From an uncultured Porphyromonadaceae bacterium (lineage in GTDB: Bacteria > Bacteroidota > Bacteroidia > Bacteroidales > Barnesiellaceae), in assembly GCA_900538555.1 (NCBI GenBank), contig UPYI01000020.1:1-49269 (forward strand): 49,269 nt of DNA, read 5' to 3'. Made by a program: the position numbers and the translations under genes. The notes below the pieces were generated by a model. The model did not search any database. It saw nothing but the letters and a program-made list of their open reading frames with translations, and had not been told where the DNA came from. Position 1 is the first letter of the stretch. Every line of letters begins with the position of its first letter. Below are positions 18,196-27,540 of this stretch, piece after piece.

Positions 18196-19980
18196 ATGAG
18201 AAAAAAGGCATCTGAACATAACCGCACCATTCCTTTCCACAAAGGATTGTTTCTGACGATCGGTTCGCTGTTCGTCGTGTTTGTCGCTATCATTCTGGGA
18301 GCACAATACAATATGGAGCGAAGCGCCCGTCAGGAATTGCTGAACGACGTTCTTTTGGATTACAACGACCTGATATATAAACAGACAATACAAAAGAACG
18401 GACGAAACCTATCGCTCGATTCGATAATCGCCTCTATTACCCAACGCCCGCTGCGGGTGACGATCGTATCGGCAACCGACGGTAGGATCCTGTCGGAGAG
18501 CACCCCCCACAGCGCCGACAAAGATTCGGCATATACTTCGCACCTGTCGAGACCCGAAATCAAAAATGCCCTGCATAACGGCTACGGATATGCCCTGCGC
18601 TATTCCGAAACATTGAACCAATACTTTTTCTATTCGGCAAAGACATACGGCGATATCGTTATCCGCTCGTCATTGCCGTTCACCGCTCCTACCCGTTCCT
18701 TTCTTCTGGAAAGCAACCGGTTCATCTACTTCGTGATCGCCATATCCGTATTGGTTATCATCTTCTTATTTTATTTCTGCAACCGGTTGGGGAAATCCAT
18801 CTCTACGCTCAACACATTTTCCAAACGTGCGGAACAGAACCTGCCCTTAGACACCGACATAAAAACCATAAACAACGATATCGGTCATATCACACAAAAC
18901 CTGATACACATCTACAAAAGTCTTCAAGACACGCAAAAAGCCCTGTCCAAAGAAAAAGAGAAACTGTTCCAACACTTGCAATTTTCGAAAGAGGGGTTGG
19001 CTATTTTCTCACAAAACAAGGAAGTGATCATTGCCAACAACCTGTTTATGCAATACTTGGGAATCATAGCCGATAAGCCTACCGCTACGGTCGATTCTTG
19101 CTTCGAACAAAAAGAGTTCCAAAAGATCCATCAATTCATTTCCGAACGGTTATATACCCGGTCGTACGGAAACGATGCGGTATCCGATTCGGTAACGGTG
19201 CAAAAGAACGGTTATAGTTTTTCGTTGAAGTGTATCGTGTTCTCCGACAAAACGTTCGAGGTATCGATCAACGACATCACTCAGAAAGAAGAAGAGGGAC
19301 GGCTGAAACGGCAACTGACCCAAAACATAGCCCACGAACTGAAAACTCCGGTCAGCAGCATATCGGGTTATTTAGAAACCATCCTTACGAACCAGAATCT
19401 GAACGAAGAGCGCAAAGCGGCATTCCTCGACCGTTGTTATGCCCAGACCCGTCGGTTGTCGGAACTACTGCACGATATTTCGGTTTTAAACCGGTTGGAC
19501 GAAGCATCCGACCTGTTCGATCAGGAAACGATAGATTTGTCGGTTCTTGTCAGCGAAGTGATTACGGAATCGATGCCGGCTTTGACCGAACATAAAATGA
19601 CCGTATCGACACAGTTGCATCCGCAGATGACACTATCGGGCAATCATGCTTTGCTCTATTCCATTTTCCGCAACCTGCTCGACAATGCCATTGCGTATGC
19701 CGGTATCGGTACGCATGTACAGATCGACTGTTATTCGGAAGACGATACATACTACTACTTTTCATTCTCCGATACCGGGATAGGAGTTTCGGACGAACAT
19801 TTAGGACGTCTCTTCGAACGCTTCTATCGGGTAGACAAAGGACGCTCCCGTAAAATGGGAGGTACAGGGCTGGGACTTGCTATCGTCAAAAATGCCGTAT
19901 TGTTCCACAAAGGAAAAATCGGAGCCAAGAACAATCCGGGCGGAGGATTGAATTTCCTCTTCTCCTTGAAAAAATATTGA
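18196..19980 (+). CDS. PhoR-like sensor histidine kinase with periplasmic sensor and PAS domain
   Basis: A 594-residue membrane sensor. Transmembrane helix 1 is at about 17-37 and helix 2 at about 176-196, enclosing a periplasmic sensor of ~140 residues. A cytoplasmic coiled linker and PAS-like domain (about 250-365) follow. The HisKA domain has phospho-acceptor H380 in NIAHELKTPVSS, and the HATPase domain has FRNLLDNAIAYA, DTGIGVSDEH and GGTGLGLAIVKN. It partners the response regulator immediately upstream. The signal is unknown; the operon context suggests cell-envelope stress or antimicrobial-peptide type cues, which is speculation. Confidence 0.93.
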   Translation: MRKKASEHNRTIPFHKGLFLTIGSLFVVFVAIILGAQYNMERSARQELLNDVLLDYNDLIYKQTIQKNGRNLSLDSIIASITQRPLRVTIVSATDGRILSESTPHSADKDSAYTSHLSRPEIKNALHNGYGYALRYSETLNQYFFYSAKTYGDIVIRSSLPFTAPTRSFLLESNRFIYFVIAISVLVIIFLFYFCNRLGKSISTLNTFSKRAEQNLPLDTDIKTINNDIGHITQNLIHIYKSLQDTQKALSKEKEKLFQHLQFSKEGLAIFSQNKEVIIANNLFMQYLGIIADKPTATVDSCFEQKEFQKIHQFISERLYTRSYGNDAVSDSVTVQKNGYSFSLKCIVFSDKTFEVSINDITQKEEEGRLKRQLTQNIAHELKTPVSSISGYLETILTNQNLNEERKAAFLDRCYAQTRRLSELLHDISVLNRLDEASDLFDQETIDLSVLVSEVITESMPALTEHKMTVSTQLHPQMTLSGNHALLYSIFRNLLDNAIAYAGIGTHVQIDCYSEDDTYYYFSFSDTGIGVSDEHLGRLFERFYRVDKGRSRKMGGTGLGLAIVKNAVLFHKGKIGAKNNPGGGLNFLFSLKKY

Positions 19981-20020
19981 TTCGGAATTTCCTGCCTATT
20001 GCCAATACAAATAAATATTT

Positions 20021-20028
20021 TACCTTTG
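20021..20028 (+). promoter_or_regulatory. Putative promoter for the acyl-CoA ligase-xpt operon
   Basis: TACCTTTG matches TAnnTTTG, with ATTG (19998-20001) 19 bp upstream as a -33 element. It supports the ATG at 20107, since the longer frame starts upstream of this promoter. Confidence 0.55.
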
Positions 20029-20106
20029 TCGAAACGGATTGTCCGATTTAGACAAAAAAGAGTCCGAATTAGGGAAAACACATTTCATATCAAATTCAAA
20101 ACATAT

Positions 20107-21753
20107 ATGCAAAAGAGTCTGAATACCTTGTTAGAGGAATCCATCAAATCGAATTGGGAGAAAGAAGCTCTCAGCGATTTCAATGGCGTTGCCTACCACT
20201 ATAAAGATGTCGCGCGAAAAATCGCCAAACTCCATATTCTATTCGAGCATGCCGGCATAGAGAAAGGCGATAAAATCGCTATCTGCGGACGTAACTCCTC
20301 CCATTGGGCGGTTGCATTTTTTGCATCCGTGGCTTACGGGGCTGTTCCCGTTCCGATCCTGCACGAATTCAAAGCAGACAACATCCATCATATTGTCAAT
20401 CATTCCGAGGCCAAGTTGCTCTTTGTCGGCGATGCCGTTTGGGAAAATCTGAACGAAATGCAAATGACCGGGCTTGAAGGCATCCTGCTGATCAACGATT
20501 TCTCTCTGCTTGTTTCCAAAAACGACAAACTGACCGAGGCGCGGGAACGTCTGAATGAATTTTTCGGCAAGAAATACCCCAGCCGGTTTACTGCCGAACA
20601 TGTCGTATATCATAAGGATTCACCCGAAGAACTCGCGGTAATCAACTATACCTCCGGATCTACCGGATTCTCCAAAGGCGTTATGCTCCCCTACCGCAGT
20701 TTGTGGTCGAACGTCCGATTCTGCCTGGATCATCTCGATTTCCTGCAAGCGGGCGACGGCATTGTCTGTATGTTGCCTATGGCGCACATGTACGGTATGG
20801 TTATCGAAATGCTGCATCCGTTCCTGAAAGGATGCCACCTACATTTCCTCACCCGTGTACCGTCGCCGAAAATCATTATGGACGCTTTTGCCGAAGTAAA
20901 GCCGAAACTGATCATCGCCGTTCCGCTGATTATCGAAAAGATCATCCGCAACAAAGTGTTCCCGCTGTTGGAAAAACCGATGATGAAAATCATGCTGAAA
21001 GTACCGTTCCTCGACACGCAGCTGCTCTCCAAGATAAAAGAAAAACTCCAAGAGACATTCGGTGGCAATATTCATGAAATCATTGTCGGCGGTGCTGCCT
21101 TGAACAAGGAAGTGGAGGCTTTCCTGCGTAAGATCGGTTTCCCGATCACTGTCGGGTACGGTATGACCGAATGCGGTCCGCTGATCTCTTACGCCAGCTG
21201 GGACATCACCCAACCGGCATCGTGCGGAAAGATTGTAGAACGGATGGATATGAAAGTAAATTCACCCGATCCGTACAATACCGTCGGCGAACTGTGGGTT
21301 AAGGGCAAGAACACCATGCTGGGATATTACAAAAATCAGGAAGCGACCGATTCCATATTCAAAGACGGTTGGATGAATACCGGCGACTTGTGTACGATCG
21401 ACCAAGACGGATTTATCTACCTGCGCGGTAGAAATAAGAATATGATACTCGGACCTTCCGGACAGAATATCTATCCGGAAGAGATCGAAGACAAACTGAA
21501 CAACATGCCGTATGTATGCGAATCTCTGATCGTGGAGCAAGACGGAAAGTTGGTGGCTCTTATCTATCCCGATATCGAAAGTGCGGGGCAGTCGGGTATC
21601 GCCGGAGAGCAACTGGAATCTTTGATGAACGAGAATCTGGCTACTTTGAACAAAGATCTGCCGGGATACAGCCAAGTAAGCAAATTGAAAATGTATTACG
21701 AAGAGTTTGAAAAGACCCCCAAACGGAGTATCAAACGATATTTATACCAATAG
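20107..21753 (+). CDS. Long-chain acyl-CoA synthetase / AMP-binding ligase
   Basis: A 548-residue ANL-superfamily enzyme that activates a carboxylic acid, probably a fatty acid, to an acyl-adenylate and then to acyl-CoA. The AMP/P-loop motif is at 181-193 (YTSGSTGFSKGVM). GYGMTECGPLIS, the ATPase aspartate in GWMNTGDLCTIDQDGFIYLRGR and the C-terminal lysine region TPKRSIKRY are present. A frame back to 19999 exists, but its extra 36 residues are Arg/Lys-rich and unlike the family, and the promoter lies inside it. The stop is 1 bp from the xpt start, so translation is probably coupled. Confidence 0.92.
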   Translation: MQKSLNTLLEESIKSNWEKEALSDFNGVAYHYKDVARKIAKLHILFEHAGIEKGDKIAICGRNSSHWAVAFFASVAYGAVPVPILHEFKADNIHHIVNHSEAKLLFVGDAVWENLNEMQMTGLEGILLINDFSLLVSKNDKLTEARERLNEFFGKKYPSRFTAEHVVYHKDSPEELAVINYTSGSTGFSKGVMLPYRSLWSNVRFCLDHLDFLQAGDGIVCMLPMAHMYGMVIEMLHPFLKGCHLHFLTRVPSPKIIMDAFAEVKPKLIIAVPLIIEKIIRNKVFPLLEKPMMKIMLKVPFLDTQLLSKIKEKLQETFGGNIHEIIVGGAALNKEVEAFLRKIGFPITVGYGMTECGPLISYASWDITQPASCGKIVERMDMKVNSPDPYNTVGELWVKGKNTMLGYYKNQEATDSIFKDGWMNTGDLCTIDQDGFIYLRGRNKNMILGPSGQNIYPEEIEDKLNNMPYVCESLIVEQDGKLVALIYPDIESAGQSGIAGEQLESLMNENLATLNKDLPGYSQVSKLKMYYEEFEKTPKRSIKRYLYQ

Positions 21754-21754
21754 T

Positions 21755-22321
21755 ATGGAATTACTGAAACAGCGCATCCGTGAAAACGGCAAATGCTTTC
21801 CCGGCGGAATCTTGAAGGTAGACAGTTTCATCAATCACCAGATGGATCCGCTTTTAATGGAAGCGATCGCCCGGGAGTTCGTGAAACGTTTCGAACACGA
21901 AAAGATCAACAAGATACTGACCATAGAAGCCAGCGGTATCGCTCCGGCAATCATGACCGGATATTTGATGCGGCTACCGGTTGTCTTTGCCAAGAAGAAA
22001 GAACCGAAGACAATGGAACGCGCCCTGACGACTACGGTGCACTCGTTTACCAAAGACCGGGAATATCCCGTATCAATCAGCCGCGACTATCTGACACCAG
22101 ACGATCATGTGCTCTGTATCGACGACTTTTTAGCGAACGGTAATGCCGCTATCGGCATGCTCGACCTGATCGAACAAGCCGGAGCGCATTTGAGCGGCAT
22201 GGGATTCATCATCGAGAAAGAGTTCCAGAAAGGCGGAGAATTGCTTCGGAACAAAGGAATCCATGTGGAATCATTAGCGATCATCGAGAGTCTGGACAAT
22301 TGCCAGATCAAGATAAAATAA
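21755..22321 (+). CDS. xpt: Xanthine phosphoribosyltransferase
   Basis: A 188-residue type I phosphoribosyltransferase that makes XMP from xanthine and PRPP in purine salvage. The PRPP-binding loop is CIDDFLANGNA at 121-131. The N-terminus MELLKQRIRENGKCFPGGILKVDSF and TIEASGIAPAI (57-66) are characteristic of Xpt rather than Apt. The ATG at 21755 gives the family's usual ~190 residues; the longer frame from 21707 merely runs inside the preceding gene. It shares an operon with the acyl-CoA ligase. I see no purine riboswitch, and there is no room for one between the two genes. A terminator follows. Confidence 0.92.
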   Translation: MELLKQRIRENGKCFPGGILKVDSFINHQMDPLLMEAIAREFVKRFEHEKINKILTIEASGIAPAIMTGYLMRLPVVFAKKKEPKTMERALTTTVHSFTKDREYPVSISRDYLTPDDHVLCIDDFLANGNAAIGMLDLIEQAGAHLSGMGFIIEKEFQKGGELLRNKGIHVESLAIIESLDNCQIKIK

Positions 22322-22390
22322 AAACCGATCAGGTACAAGACCTATTTATCGAGGTTATAGCCGCCTGTATCCCAACCGATTGAATTTACA

Positions 22391-22448
22391 AAAACGTATA
22401 CCGGATGTATCCGCGCAAAAATCGCGAACCGTCCGGCATACGTTTTTT
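22391..22448 (+). terminator. Intrinsic terminator downstream of xpt
   Basis: Arms AAAACGTATACCGGA (22391-22405) and TCCGGCATACGTTTT (22432-22446) pair with one mismatch, with an inner CGCG/CGCG stem, and are followed by Ts. Confidence 0.75.
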
Positions 22449-22484
22449 AAGAATTAAATACTCGGCAATCCCTAAATAATTCGC

Positions 22485-22492
22485 TATCTTTG
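22485..22492 (+). promoter_or_regulatory. Putative promoter -7 element for the porin gene
   Basis: TATCTTTG matches TAnnTTTG, 71 bp upstream of the ATG at 22563 and just after the xpt terminator. Confidence 0.5.
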
Positions 22493-22562
22493 CATTTTCG
22501 AATCGGCAAGACCATACCTTGCCCGATACGCATAACAAACAAAAAAACTATCCGCAGCATAG

Positions 22563-24524
22563 ATGAAACAACAGCTTCTTGTTGTACTGATGATTTTAGG
22601 AATCGGACTTTCTCTTTCGGCAAAACCCAAGAGACGGATAGCCGATCCTTATTCGTGGCGTATGACACAGCCTTTGGGTACTCCATATCGGGTACCGATG
22701 GACACATTGATGCTGAATTTTTACAGCAAGGATATTCCGTCGAGCTATTCTACTGCATACGGTACTACCGGAAATCTGGGCAATGCCGCTATCAACAACA
22801 TCTTCTTCCAGCGTCCTGACGACATCGAATTCTTTTTTAAAACGCCGCTTTCCCACTGGATAAAGACAGCCTCGAACTGGACATTCTACAATACACGACT
22901 GCCGCTCACACAAGTATCGTATCTCAGCGGCGGATCAAAAGCAAATGCGCAGGATCATCTGAGCGGAACATTTTCGGGCAATGTGAACAAGCGGGTGGAA
23001 ATAGGCGGAAATATCGACTATATACTTTCGCGCGGACATTACACGCACCAAGCGGCAAAAGATCTCTCCTACTCCTTGTTCGGCAGTTACATGGGCGACC
23101 GCTACGACCTGCAAATGTTTCTGAATACCTATAATTTCGTCAGTCAGGAAAACGGCGGAATCAAAGACGACAACTATATTCTGGATCCGGAAGAGGTACA
23201 AGGCGGACAAGGCAGTGTCAATACGACTTCCATTCCCGTCAATTTGAACGATGCCTACAATCGAATCAGAGGGAAAGAATACTATGCTACGCACCGTTAC
23301 AAATTAGGATTCTATCGGGAGGTCGAGAAAGACACCACCATTGTGGAAGAGTTCGTACCCGTTACCAGTTTCATCCATACGATCGAATACAACGAAGGCT
23401 CGCACCGCTTTGTAAACCTGTCGGCAGCAGAAGATGCCGAATTTTTCAAGCATACTTATCTGGATGCAGACGGCACCAACGATAAAACCCGTTACTGGTC
23501 GCTCCGCAACACCGTGGGCGTATCGCTGCTCGAAGGGTTCAACAAATATGCGAAAATGGGACTTGCCGCCTACGTAACCCACGAAGTACGACAATTCAAA
23601 CAAGTAAACGACACATTGCTGCCGGGATTTACGCCGGAGGGATGCGATCCGCGCCCCGACTACATACACAATCGTTTCAAAACCACCGAAAACCTGCTAT
23701 GGGTAGGTGGCGAACTCTCCAAACAACAAGGCGAATTACTGACCTATTATGTAAACGCCCGCTTCGGTTTGTTAGGCTCGGCACTGGGCGATGTAGAAGT
23801 AGGAGGCAATGTCGGTACACGTTTCCGGCTGTGGAAAGACACCGTGCGTGTGCGGGCATACGGCTATTTTAAGAATGTGGAACCGGCATTCTTCCTCAAA
23901 GAATATACCTCCAACCATTTTATCTGGCGTAATCATTTCGGAAAGATCAGAAAAATCAGATTGGGCGGAGAGCTGGCGATCGAGCGTTGGCGCACCTACC
24001 TGAATATCGGAGTGGAAAACCTGCAAAACTACGTTTACTTCAACAATGACGGTGTACCGGCACAGGAAGATAAATTTATCCAAGTGTTCAGCGCAACGCT
24101 CAAACAAGATCTGAAATTCGGCATCTTCAATTTCGATAACGAAATCACCTATCAGAAAAGCAGCAAACCTTCGGTAATTCCGTTGCCCGAGCTTAGTCTC
24201 ACCAGCCGCATGTATCTTCTGTTCCCGATAGCCAAAGTATTGCAAGTGCAGTTTGGAGTCGATTGCCACTATTATACCTCGTACAAAAGTCTGGCATACC
24301 AACCGGCAACCATGATATTCCATACACAAAACGAAACGAAAGTAGGAAACTATCCGTTTATGGATGCCTATATCAATTGTAAATTGAAAATGGTGCGATT
24401 CTTCGTTTTGTATTCTCACGCCAACAAAGGCTTGTTCGGCGGCAACAATTATTTTGCATTGCCGCACTACCCGATGAATCCGAACATGTTCCAGTTCGGA
24501 GTTTCCATCGACTTCTCCAATTAA
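22563..24524 (+). CDS. Putative outer-membrane porin (Bacteroidetes porin family)
   Basis: A 653-residue protein with a signal peptide (about 1-20, cleaved near LSLSA) and then alternating aromatic/polar stretches typical of a beta-barrel, ending in FQFGVSIDFSN, a terminal strand suited to Bam-mediated insertion. The N-terminal pattern RIADPYSWRMTQPLGTPYRVPMDTLMLNFY and NLGNAAINNIFFQRP identify the family annotated as 'putative porin' in Bacteroidales. The transported solutes are unknown. A 54-codon gene follows after 5 bp. Confidence 0.85.
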   Translation: MKQQLLVVLMILGIGLSLSAKPKRRIADPYSWRMTQPLGTPYRVPMDTLMLNFYSKDIPSSYSTAYGTTGNLGNAAINNIFFQRPDDIEFFFKTPLSHWIKTASNWTFYNTRLPLTQVSYLSGGSKANAQDHLSGTFSGNVNKRVEIGGNIDYILSRGHYTHQAAKDLSYSLFGSYMGDRYDLQMFLNTYNFVSQENGGIKDDNYILDPEEVQGGQGSVNTTSIPVNLNDAYNRIRGKEYYATHRYKLGFYREVEKDTTIVEEFVPVTSFIHTIEYNEGSHRFVNLSAAEDAEFFKHTYLDADGTNDKTRYWSLRNTVGVSLLEGFNKYAKMGLAAYVTHEVRQFKQVNDTLLPGFTPEGCDPRPDYIHNRFKTTENLLWVGGELSKQQGELLTYYVNARFGLLGSALGDVEVGGNVGTRFRLWKDTVRVRAYGYFKNVEPAFFLKEYTSNHFIWRNHFGKIRKIRLGGELAIERWRTYLNIGVENLQNYVYFNNDGVPAQEDKFIQVFSATLKQDLKFGIFNFDNEITYQKSSKPSVIPLPELSLTSRMYLLFPIAKVLQVQFGVDCHYYTSYKSLAYQPATMIFHTQNETKVGNYPFMDAYINCKLKMVRFFVLYSHANKGLFGGNNYFALPHYPMNPNMFQFGVSIDFSN

Positions 24525-24529
24525 TTGCC

Positions 24530-24694
24530 ATGGCAAAGAAAGCGATCAAAAATTCCCGGCTGTTATTGTATATTATCCTGCTGGCTATCGTCCTGTCTGC
24601 CATGGTGAGTCTTCGACGTTGCTCTTACCCTCAGACTGTTGATTATGAGCAACCGACATTCGGAATACCGGTATATACCGAACCGGAGATTTAA
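24530..24694 (+). CDS. Small single-pass membrane peptide, unknown function (possibly a gene remnant)
   Basis: A 54-codon frame starting 5 bp after the porin stop. It has a basic start (MAKKAIKNSR), one hydrophobic helix (about residues 11-28), then RRCSYPQTVDYEQP and a short acidic tail ending at TAA. I do not recognise it. The basic/hydrophobic/short-linker plan resembles the N-terminal membrane anchor of periplasmic lytic transglycosylases or solute-binding proteins, so it may be the start of a truncated gene; no continuation is visible downstream. It could equally be a genuine small protein cotranscribed with the porin. Confidence 0.5.
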   Translation: MAKKAIKNSRLLLYIILLAIVLSAMVSLRRCSYPQTVDYEQPTFGIPVYTEPEI

Positions 24695-24824
24695 ACTCTG
24701 CATCGGGCAGTTATCGTCCGATACGAATAATGAACTTTCATCGGGCTACTTTTAATCCGTATTCATATCTTACACAGAGACTCAAAAAAAAAGATTCGAT
24801 TGCATATTTTTCGTAAGAAATTAT

Positions 24825-24832
24825 TACTTTTG
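24825..24832 (+). promoter_or_regulatory. Putative promoter for the rseC-rnf operon
   Basis: TACTTTTG matches TAnnTTTG, 29 bp upstream of the rseC start, with ATTG 22 bp further upstream. It is the only good match in the 167-bp spacer. Confidence 0.55.
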
Positions 24833-24861
24833 CCTCAAATTGCAAACTCAACATTACAAAA

Positions 24862-25275
24862 ATGGCAAATCTAATCGAACATGAAGGCATAATCACACAC
24901 ATATATCCCGGCCACATTCGAGTACGAATCGTACAAAATTCCGCTTGCAGCGGTTGCCATGCAGCATCGGCATGTACGTTGTCCGATAAAAAAGAGAAAG
25001 ACATAGACATCAACACCGTCGATACGGACGCTTACCGTTGCGGCGATCGGGTTACCGTAGGCATGGCTGCGACCTTAGGGAAAAAAGCCGTTCTCCTTTC
25101 GGCTATCTACCCGTTCTGTTGCCTGTTCCTCATACTCCTCCTCGCATTATACCTGACCGGCAATGAAATATGGTCCGGAATAATTGCCCTTGCATCGCTT
25201 ATACCTTATTATATTATACTATATTTGTTCAGAAATAAAATAAAGAAAGAATTTGTGTTTACCCTAAGACGGTAA
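24862..25275 (+). CDS. rseC: RseC/MucC-family protein (SoxR-reducing system type)
   Basis: A 137-residue protein. The N-terminal cytoplasmic part has a cysteine motif C29-x2-C32-H-x4-C38 (CSGCHAASAC), and the C-terminal half has two transmembrane helices (about 68-90 and 95-115) with a basic tail. RseC/MucC proteins accompany rnf/rsx genes in many bacteria and are linked to the reducing system that acts on SoxR. In Bacteroidales they are the usual first gene of the rnf operon, probably aiding redox or FeS assembly in the complex; that role is not established. rnfB follows after 36 bp. Confidence 0.88.
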   Translation: MANLIEHEGIITHIYPGHIRVRIVQNSACSGCHAASACTLSDKKEKDIDINTVDTDAYRCGDRVTVGMAATLGKKAVLLSAIYPFCCLFLILLLALYLTGNEIWSGIIALASLIPYYIILYLFRNKIKKEFVFTLRR

Positions 25276-25311
25276 AACCATTATGTCAATAAACACACTA
25301 ATATAAATTTT

Positions 25312-26175
25312 ATGGATGTATTAACAGTAGCAATCATTTCCTTAGGAACTATCGGAGCTGTTAGCGCAATCATTCTTTACTTCGTTGCGCAAAAGTTTAA
25401 AGTTCAGGAAGATCCCCGTATCGACGAAGTGGAAGCTTGTCTACCGGGTGCCAATTGTGGCGGTTGCGGGTCTGCGGGATGCCGGAATTTTGCCGAGAAA
25501 TGCACGAAAGCAAGTTCTCTCGACGGACTTCTGTGCCCTGTGGGCGGTAGCGCCACCATGTCGAAAGTCGCTGCTATTTTAGGAATGGAAGTCGCGACTT
25601 CCGATCCGAAAATAGCCGTAGTACGGTGCAACGGATCGTGTGCGAACCGTCCCCGCACCAGCGTGTATAACGGAGCGCATAGCTGTGCGATCAGTCATTC
25701 GCTGTACATCGGTGAAACCAATTGCAGTTACGGATGTCTGGGCGAAGGCGATTGCGTGAACGCTTGCCAGTTCGACGCAATCAAAATCAATCCCGAAACC
25801 CGTCTGCCCGAAGTGGACGAAGAAAAATGCGTAGCGTGCGGCGCGTGTGTGAAAGCCTGTCCCCGCCACATCATCGAACTTCGCAAGAAAGGACCTAAAT
25901 CGCGCCGGGTATTCGTCAGCTGTGTCAATAAAGACAAAGGCGGCGTAGCCCGCAAGGCTTGTTCGGCAGCTTGTATCGGATGTGGCAAATGTGCCAAAGA
26001 GTGTCCGTTCGAAGCCATTACGGTAATCGACAACGTTGCTTACATCGACTACAACAAATGCCGCTTGTGCCGGAAATGTGTCGATGTCTGCCCCACCGGA
26101 GCCATTCACGCATTGAATTTCCCGCCGAAAAAGCCGGCAGTAAGTGAAGTAGCCCAAGAATCTGAAAATAACTAA
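25312..26175 (+). CDS. rnfB: Rnf complex subunit B (ferredoxin-interacting iron-sulfur protein)
   Basis: A 287-residue protein. An N-terminal transmembrane helix (about 5-25) is followed by the RnfB/GreenCut FeS domain (C43, C49, C52, C57, C75 in CLPGANCGGCGSAGC and the later Cys). The C-terminal ferredoxin-like region has at least four further cysteine groups, for example CVACGACVKACP, CIGCGKCAKECP and CRLCRKCVDVCP, suggesting about five [4Fe-4S] clusters, more than the short E. coli RsxB. RnfB is the entry point for electrons from reduced ferredoxin into the membrane complex. It is second in rseC-rnfBCDGEA. Confidence 0.95.
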   Translation: MDVLTVAIISLGTIGAVSAIILYFVAQKFKVQEDPRIDEVEACLPGANCGGCGSAGCRNFAEKCTKASSLDGLLCPVGGSATMSKVAAILGMEVATSDPKIAVVRCNGSCANRPRTSVYNGAHSCAISHSLYIGETNCSYGCLGEGDCVNACQFDAIKINPETRLPEVDEEKCVACGACVKACPRHIIELRKKGPKSRRVFVSCVNKDKGGVARKACSAACIGCGKCAKECPFEAITVIDNVAYIDYNKCRLCRKCVDVCPTGAIHALNFPPKKPAVSEVAQESENN

Positions 26176-26186
26176 TACTGATATTT

Positions 26187-27521
26187 ATGTTGAAAACATT
26201 CCGCATAGGTGGCGTGCATCCACCGGAAAATAAACTGACGGCAGGTAAAGCGATCCAAACGCTCGAATTGCCGAAACAGGTCTCCATTATGCTATCTCAA
26301 CATATCGGAGCTCCTGCACAATGTGTCGTGAACAAAGGCGACCATGTAAAAGTAGGAACCCTATTGGCACAAGCCAACGGATTCGTATCTGCCAATATCC
26401 ACTCTCCGGTATCCGGAACGGTAGCCAAGATAGAAAACGTAACCGACAGCAACGGATATACCAAAGCTGCTGTTATCATAGACGTGGAGGGCGATGAATG
26501 GGAAGAGAGCATCGACCGCAGCGAAAAGCTGGTAAAGGGCTGCCCGCTTACCGCCAAAGAGATCGTAGACATCATCGGTGAAAAAGGTATCGTAGGCTTG
26601 GGCGGTGCTACTTTCCCTTCGAAAGTAAAGCTCTGTCCGCCTCCGGGAAATAAAGCGGAGATCCTGATCATCAATGCCGTCGAATGCGAACCGTATCTGA
26701 CGAACGACCACGCTTTGATGCTTGCCAAACCGGAACAAATCGTAGAGGGCGTAGCCATATTGATGAAAGCGATCAATGTTTCGAAGGCTGTAATCGGAAT
26801 CGAAAACAACAAGCCCGACGCAATCGCGACATTAAGCCGGGTAGCGTTCGGTTACCTCGGCATCGAAGTCCAGCCTTTGAAAGTGAGATACCCGCAAGGT
26901 GGCGAAAAACAATTGATCGACGCCATAATCCGCCGGCAGGTAGCCAGCGGTGCACTGCCTATTTCTACGGGTGCCGTAGTGCAAAACGTAGCGACCGCAT
27001 ACGCCGTGTATGAAGCCGTACAGAAGAACAAACCGCTGGTAGAACGCGTAATGACCGTTACCGGAAAATCGTTGAAAAATCCCGGTAACTTCCTCGTACG
27101 CCTCGGTACTCCGGTAGCCAACCTGATCGAAGCTGCGGGAGGTTTGCCCGAAGATAGCGGAAAAGTAATTCTGGGCGGACCGATGATGGGTAGAGCCGCA
27201 GTTTCCCTCTCCTCGCCCGTAGGCAAAGGAACTTCCGGCGTACTCATTATTCCCGAATCGGAAGCAACCAGAAAGAAAGAGGAACCGTGTATCCGTTGCG
27301 CAAAATGCGTATCGGCTTGCCCGATGGGGCTCGAACCCTACTTGCTGGCAAAAGTATCGAGCCTGAACATGCTCGACAGAGCCGAAAAAGAAAACATCAT
27401 GGATTGTATCGAGTGCGGCTGCTGTACATTCACCTGTCCGGCAAACCGTCCGTTGCTCGATTATGTCCGTATAGGAAAAAGTCAGGTAGGAGCGATTATC
27501 CGTAGCCGGGCTAAAAAATAA
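26187..27521 (+). CDS. rnfC: Rnf complex subunit C (NADH/FMN-binding)
   Basis: A 444-residue peripheral subunit related to NuoF and NqrA. It starts with the RnfC barrel-sandwich domain (TFRIGGVHPPENK), then an NADH/FMN-binding Rossmann-like domain with GLGGATFPSKVK and NAVECEPYLT, a SLBB-like region, and two [4Fe-4S] motifs at the C-terminus, CIRCAKCVSACPMG and CIECGCCTFTCP. It carries the NAD+/NADH site of the complex. Length matches bacterial RnfC without the long lysine-rich tail of E. coli RsxC. It is 11 bp from rnfB and 19 bp from rnfD. Confidence 0.95.
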   Translation: MLKTFRIGGVHPPENKLTAGKAIQTLELPKQVSIMLSQHIGAPAQCVVNKGDHVKVGTLLAQANGFVSANIHSPVSGTVAKIENVTDSNGYTKAAVIIDVEGDEWEESIDRSEKLVKGCPLTAKEIVDIIGEKGIVGLGGATFPSKVKLCPPPGNKAEILIINAVECEPYLTNDHALMLAKPEQIVEGVAILMKAINVSKAVIGIENNKPDAIATLSRVAFGYLGIEVQPLKVRYPQGGEKQLIDAIIRRQVASGALPISTGAVVQNVATAYAVYEAVQKNKPLVERVMTVTGKSLKNPGNFLVRLGTPVANLIEAAGGLPEDSGKVILGGPMMGRAAVSLSSPVGKGTSGVLIIPESEATRKKEEPCIRCAKCVSACPMGLEPYLLAKVSSLNMLDRAEKENIMDCIECGCCTFTCPANRPLLDYVRIGKSQVGAIIRSRAKK

Positions 27522-27540
27522 CCAATAAAGAAATCGTGTT

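Noticed and set aside
17511..19980. Naming the two-component pair RprY/RprX
   Set aside because: The receiver and kinase do not match what I remember of those proteins; only the general OmpR/PhoR class is supported.
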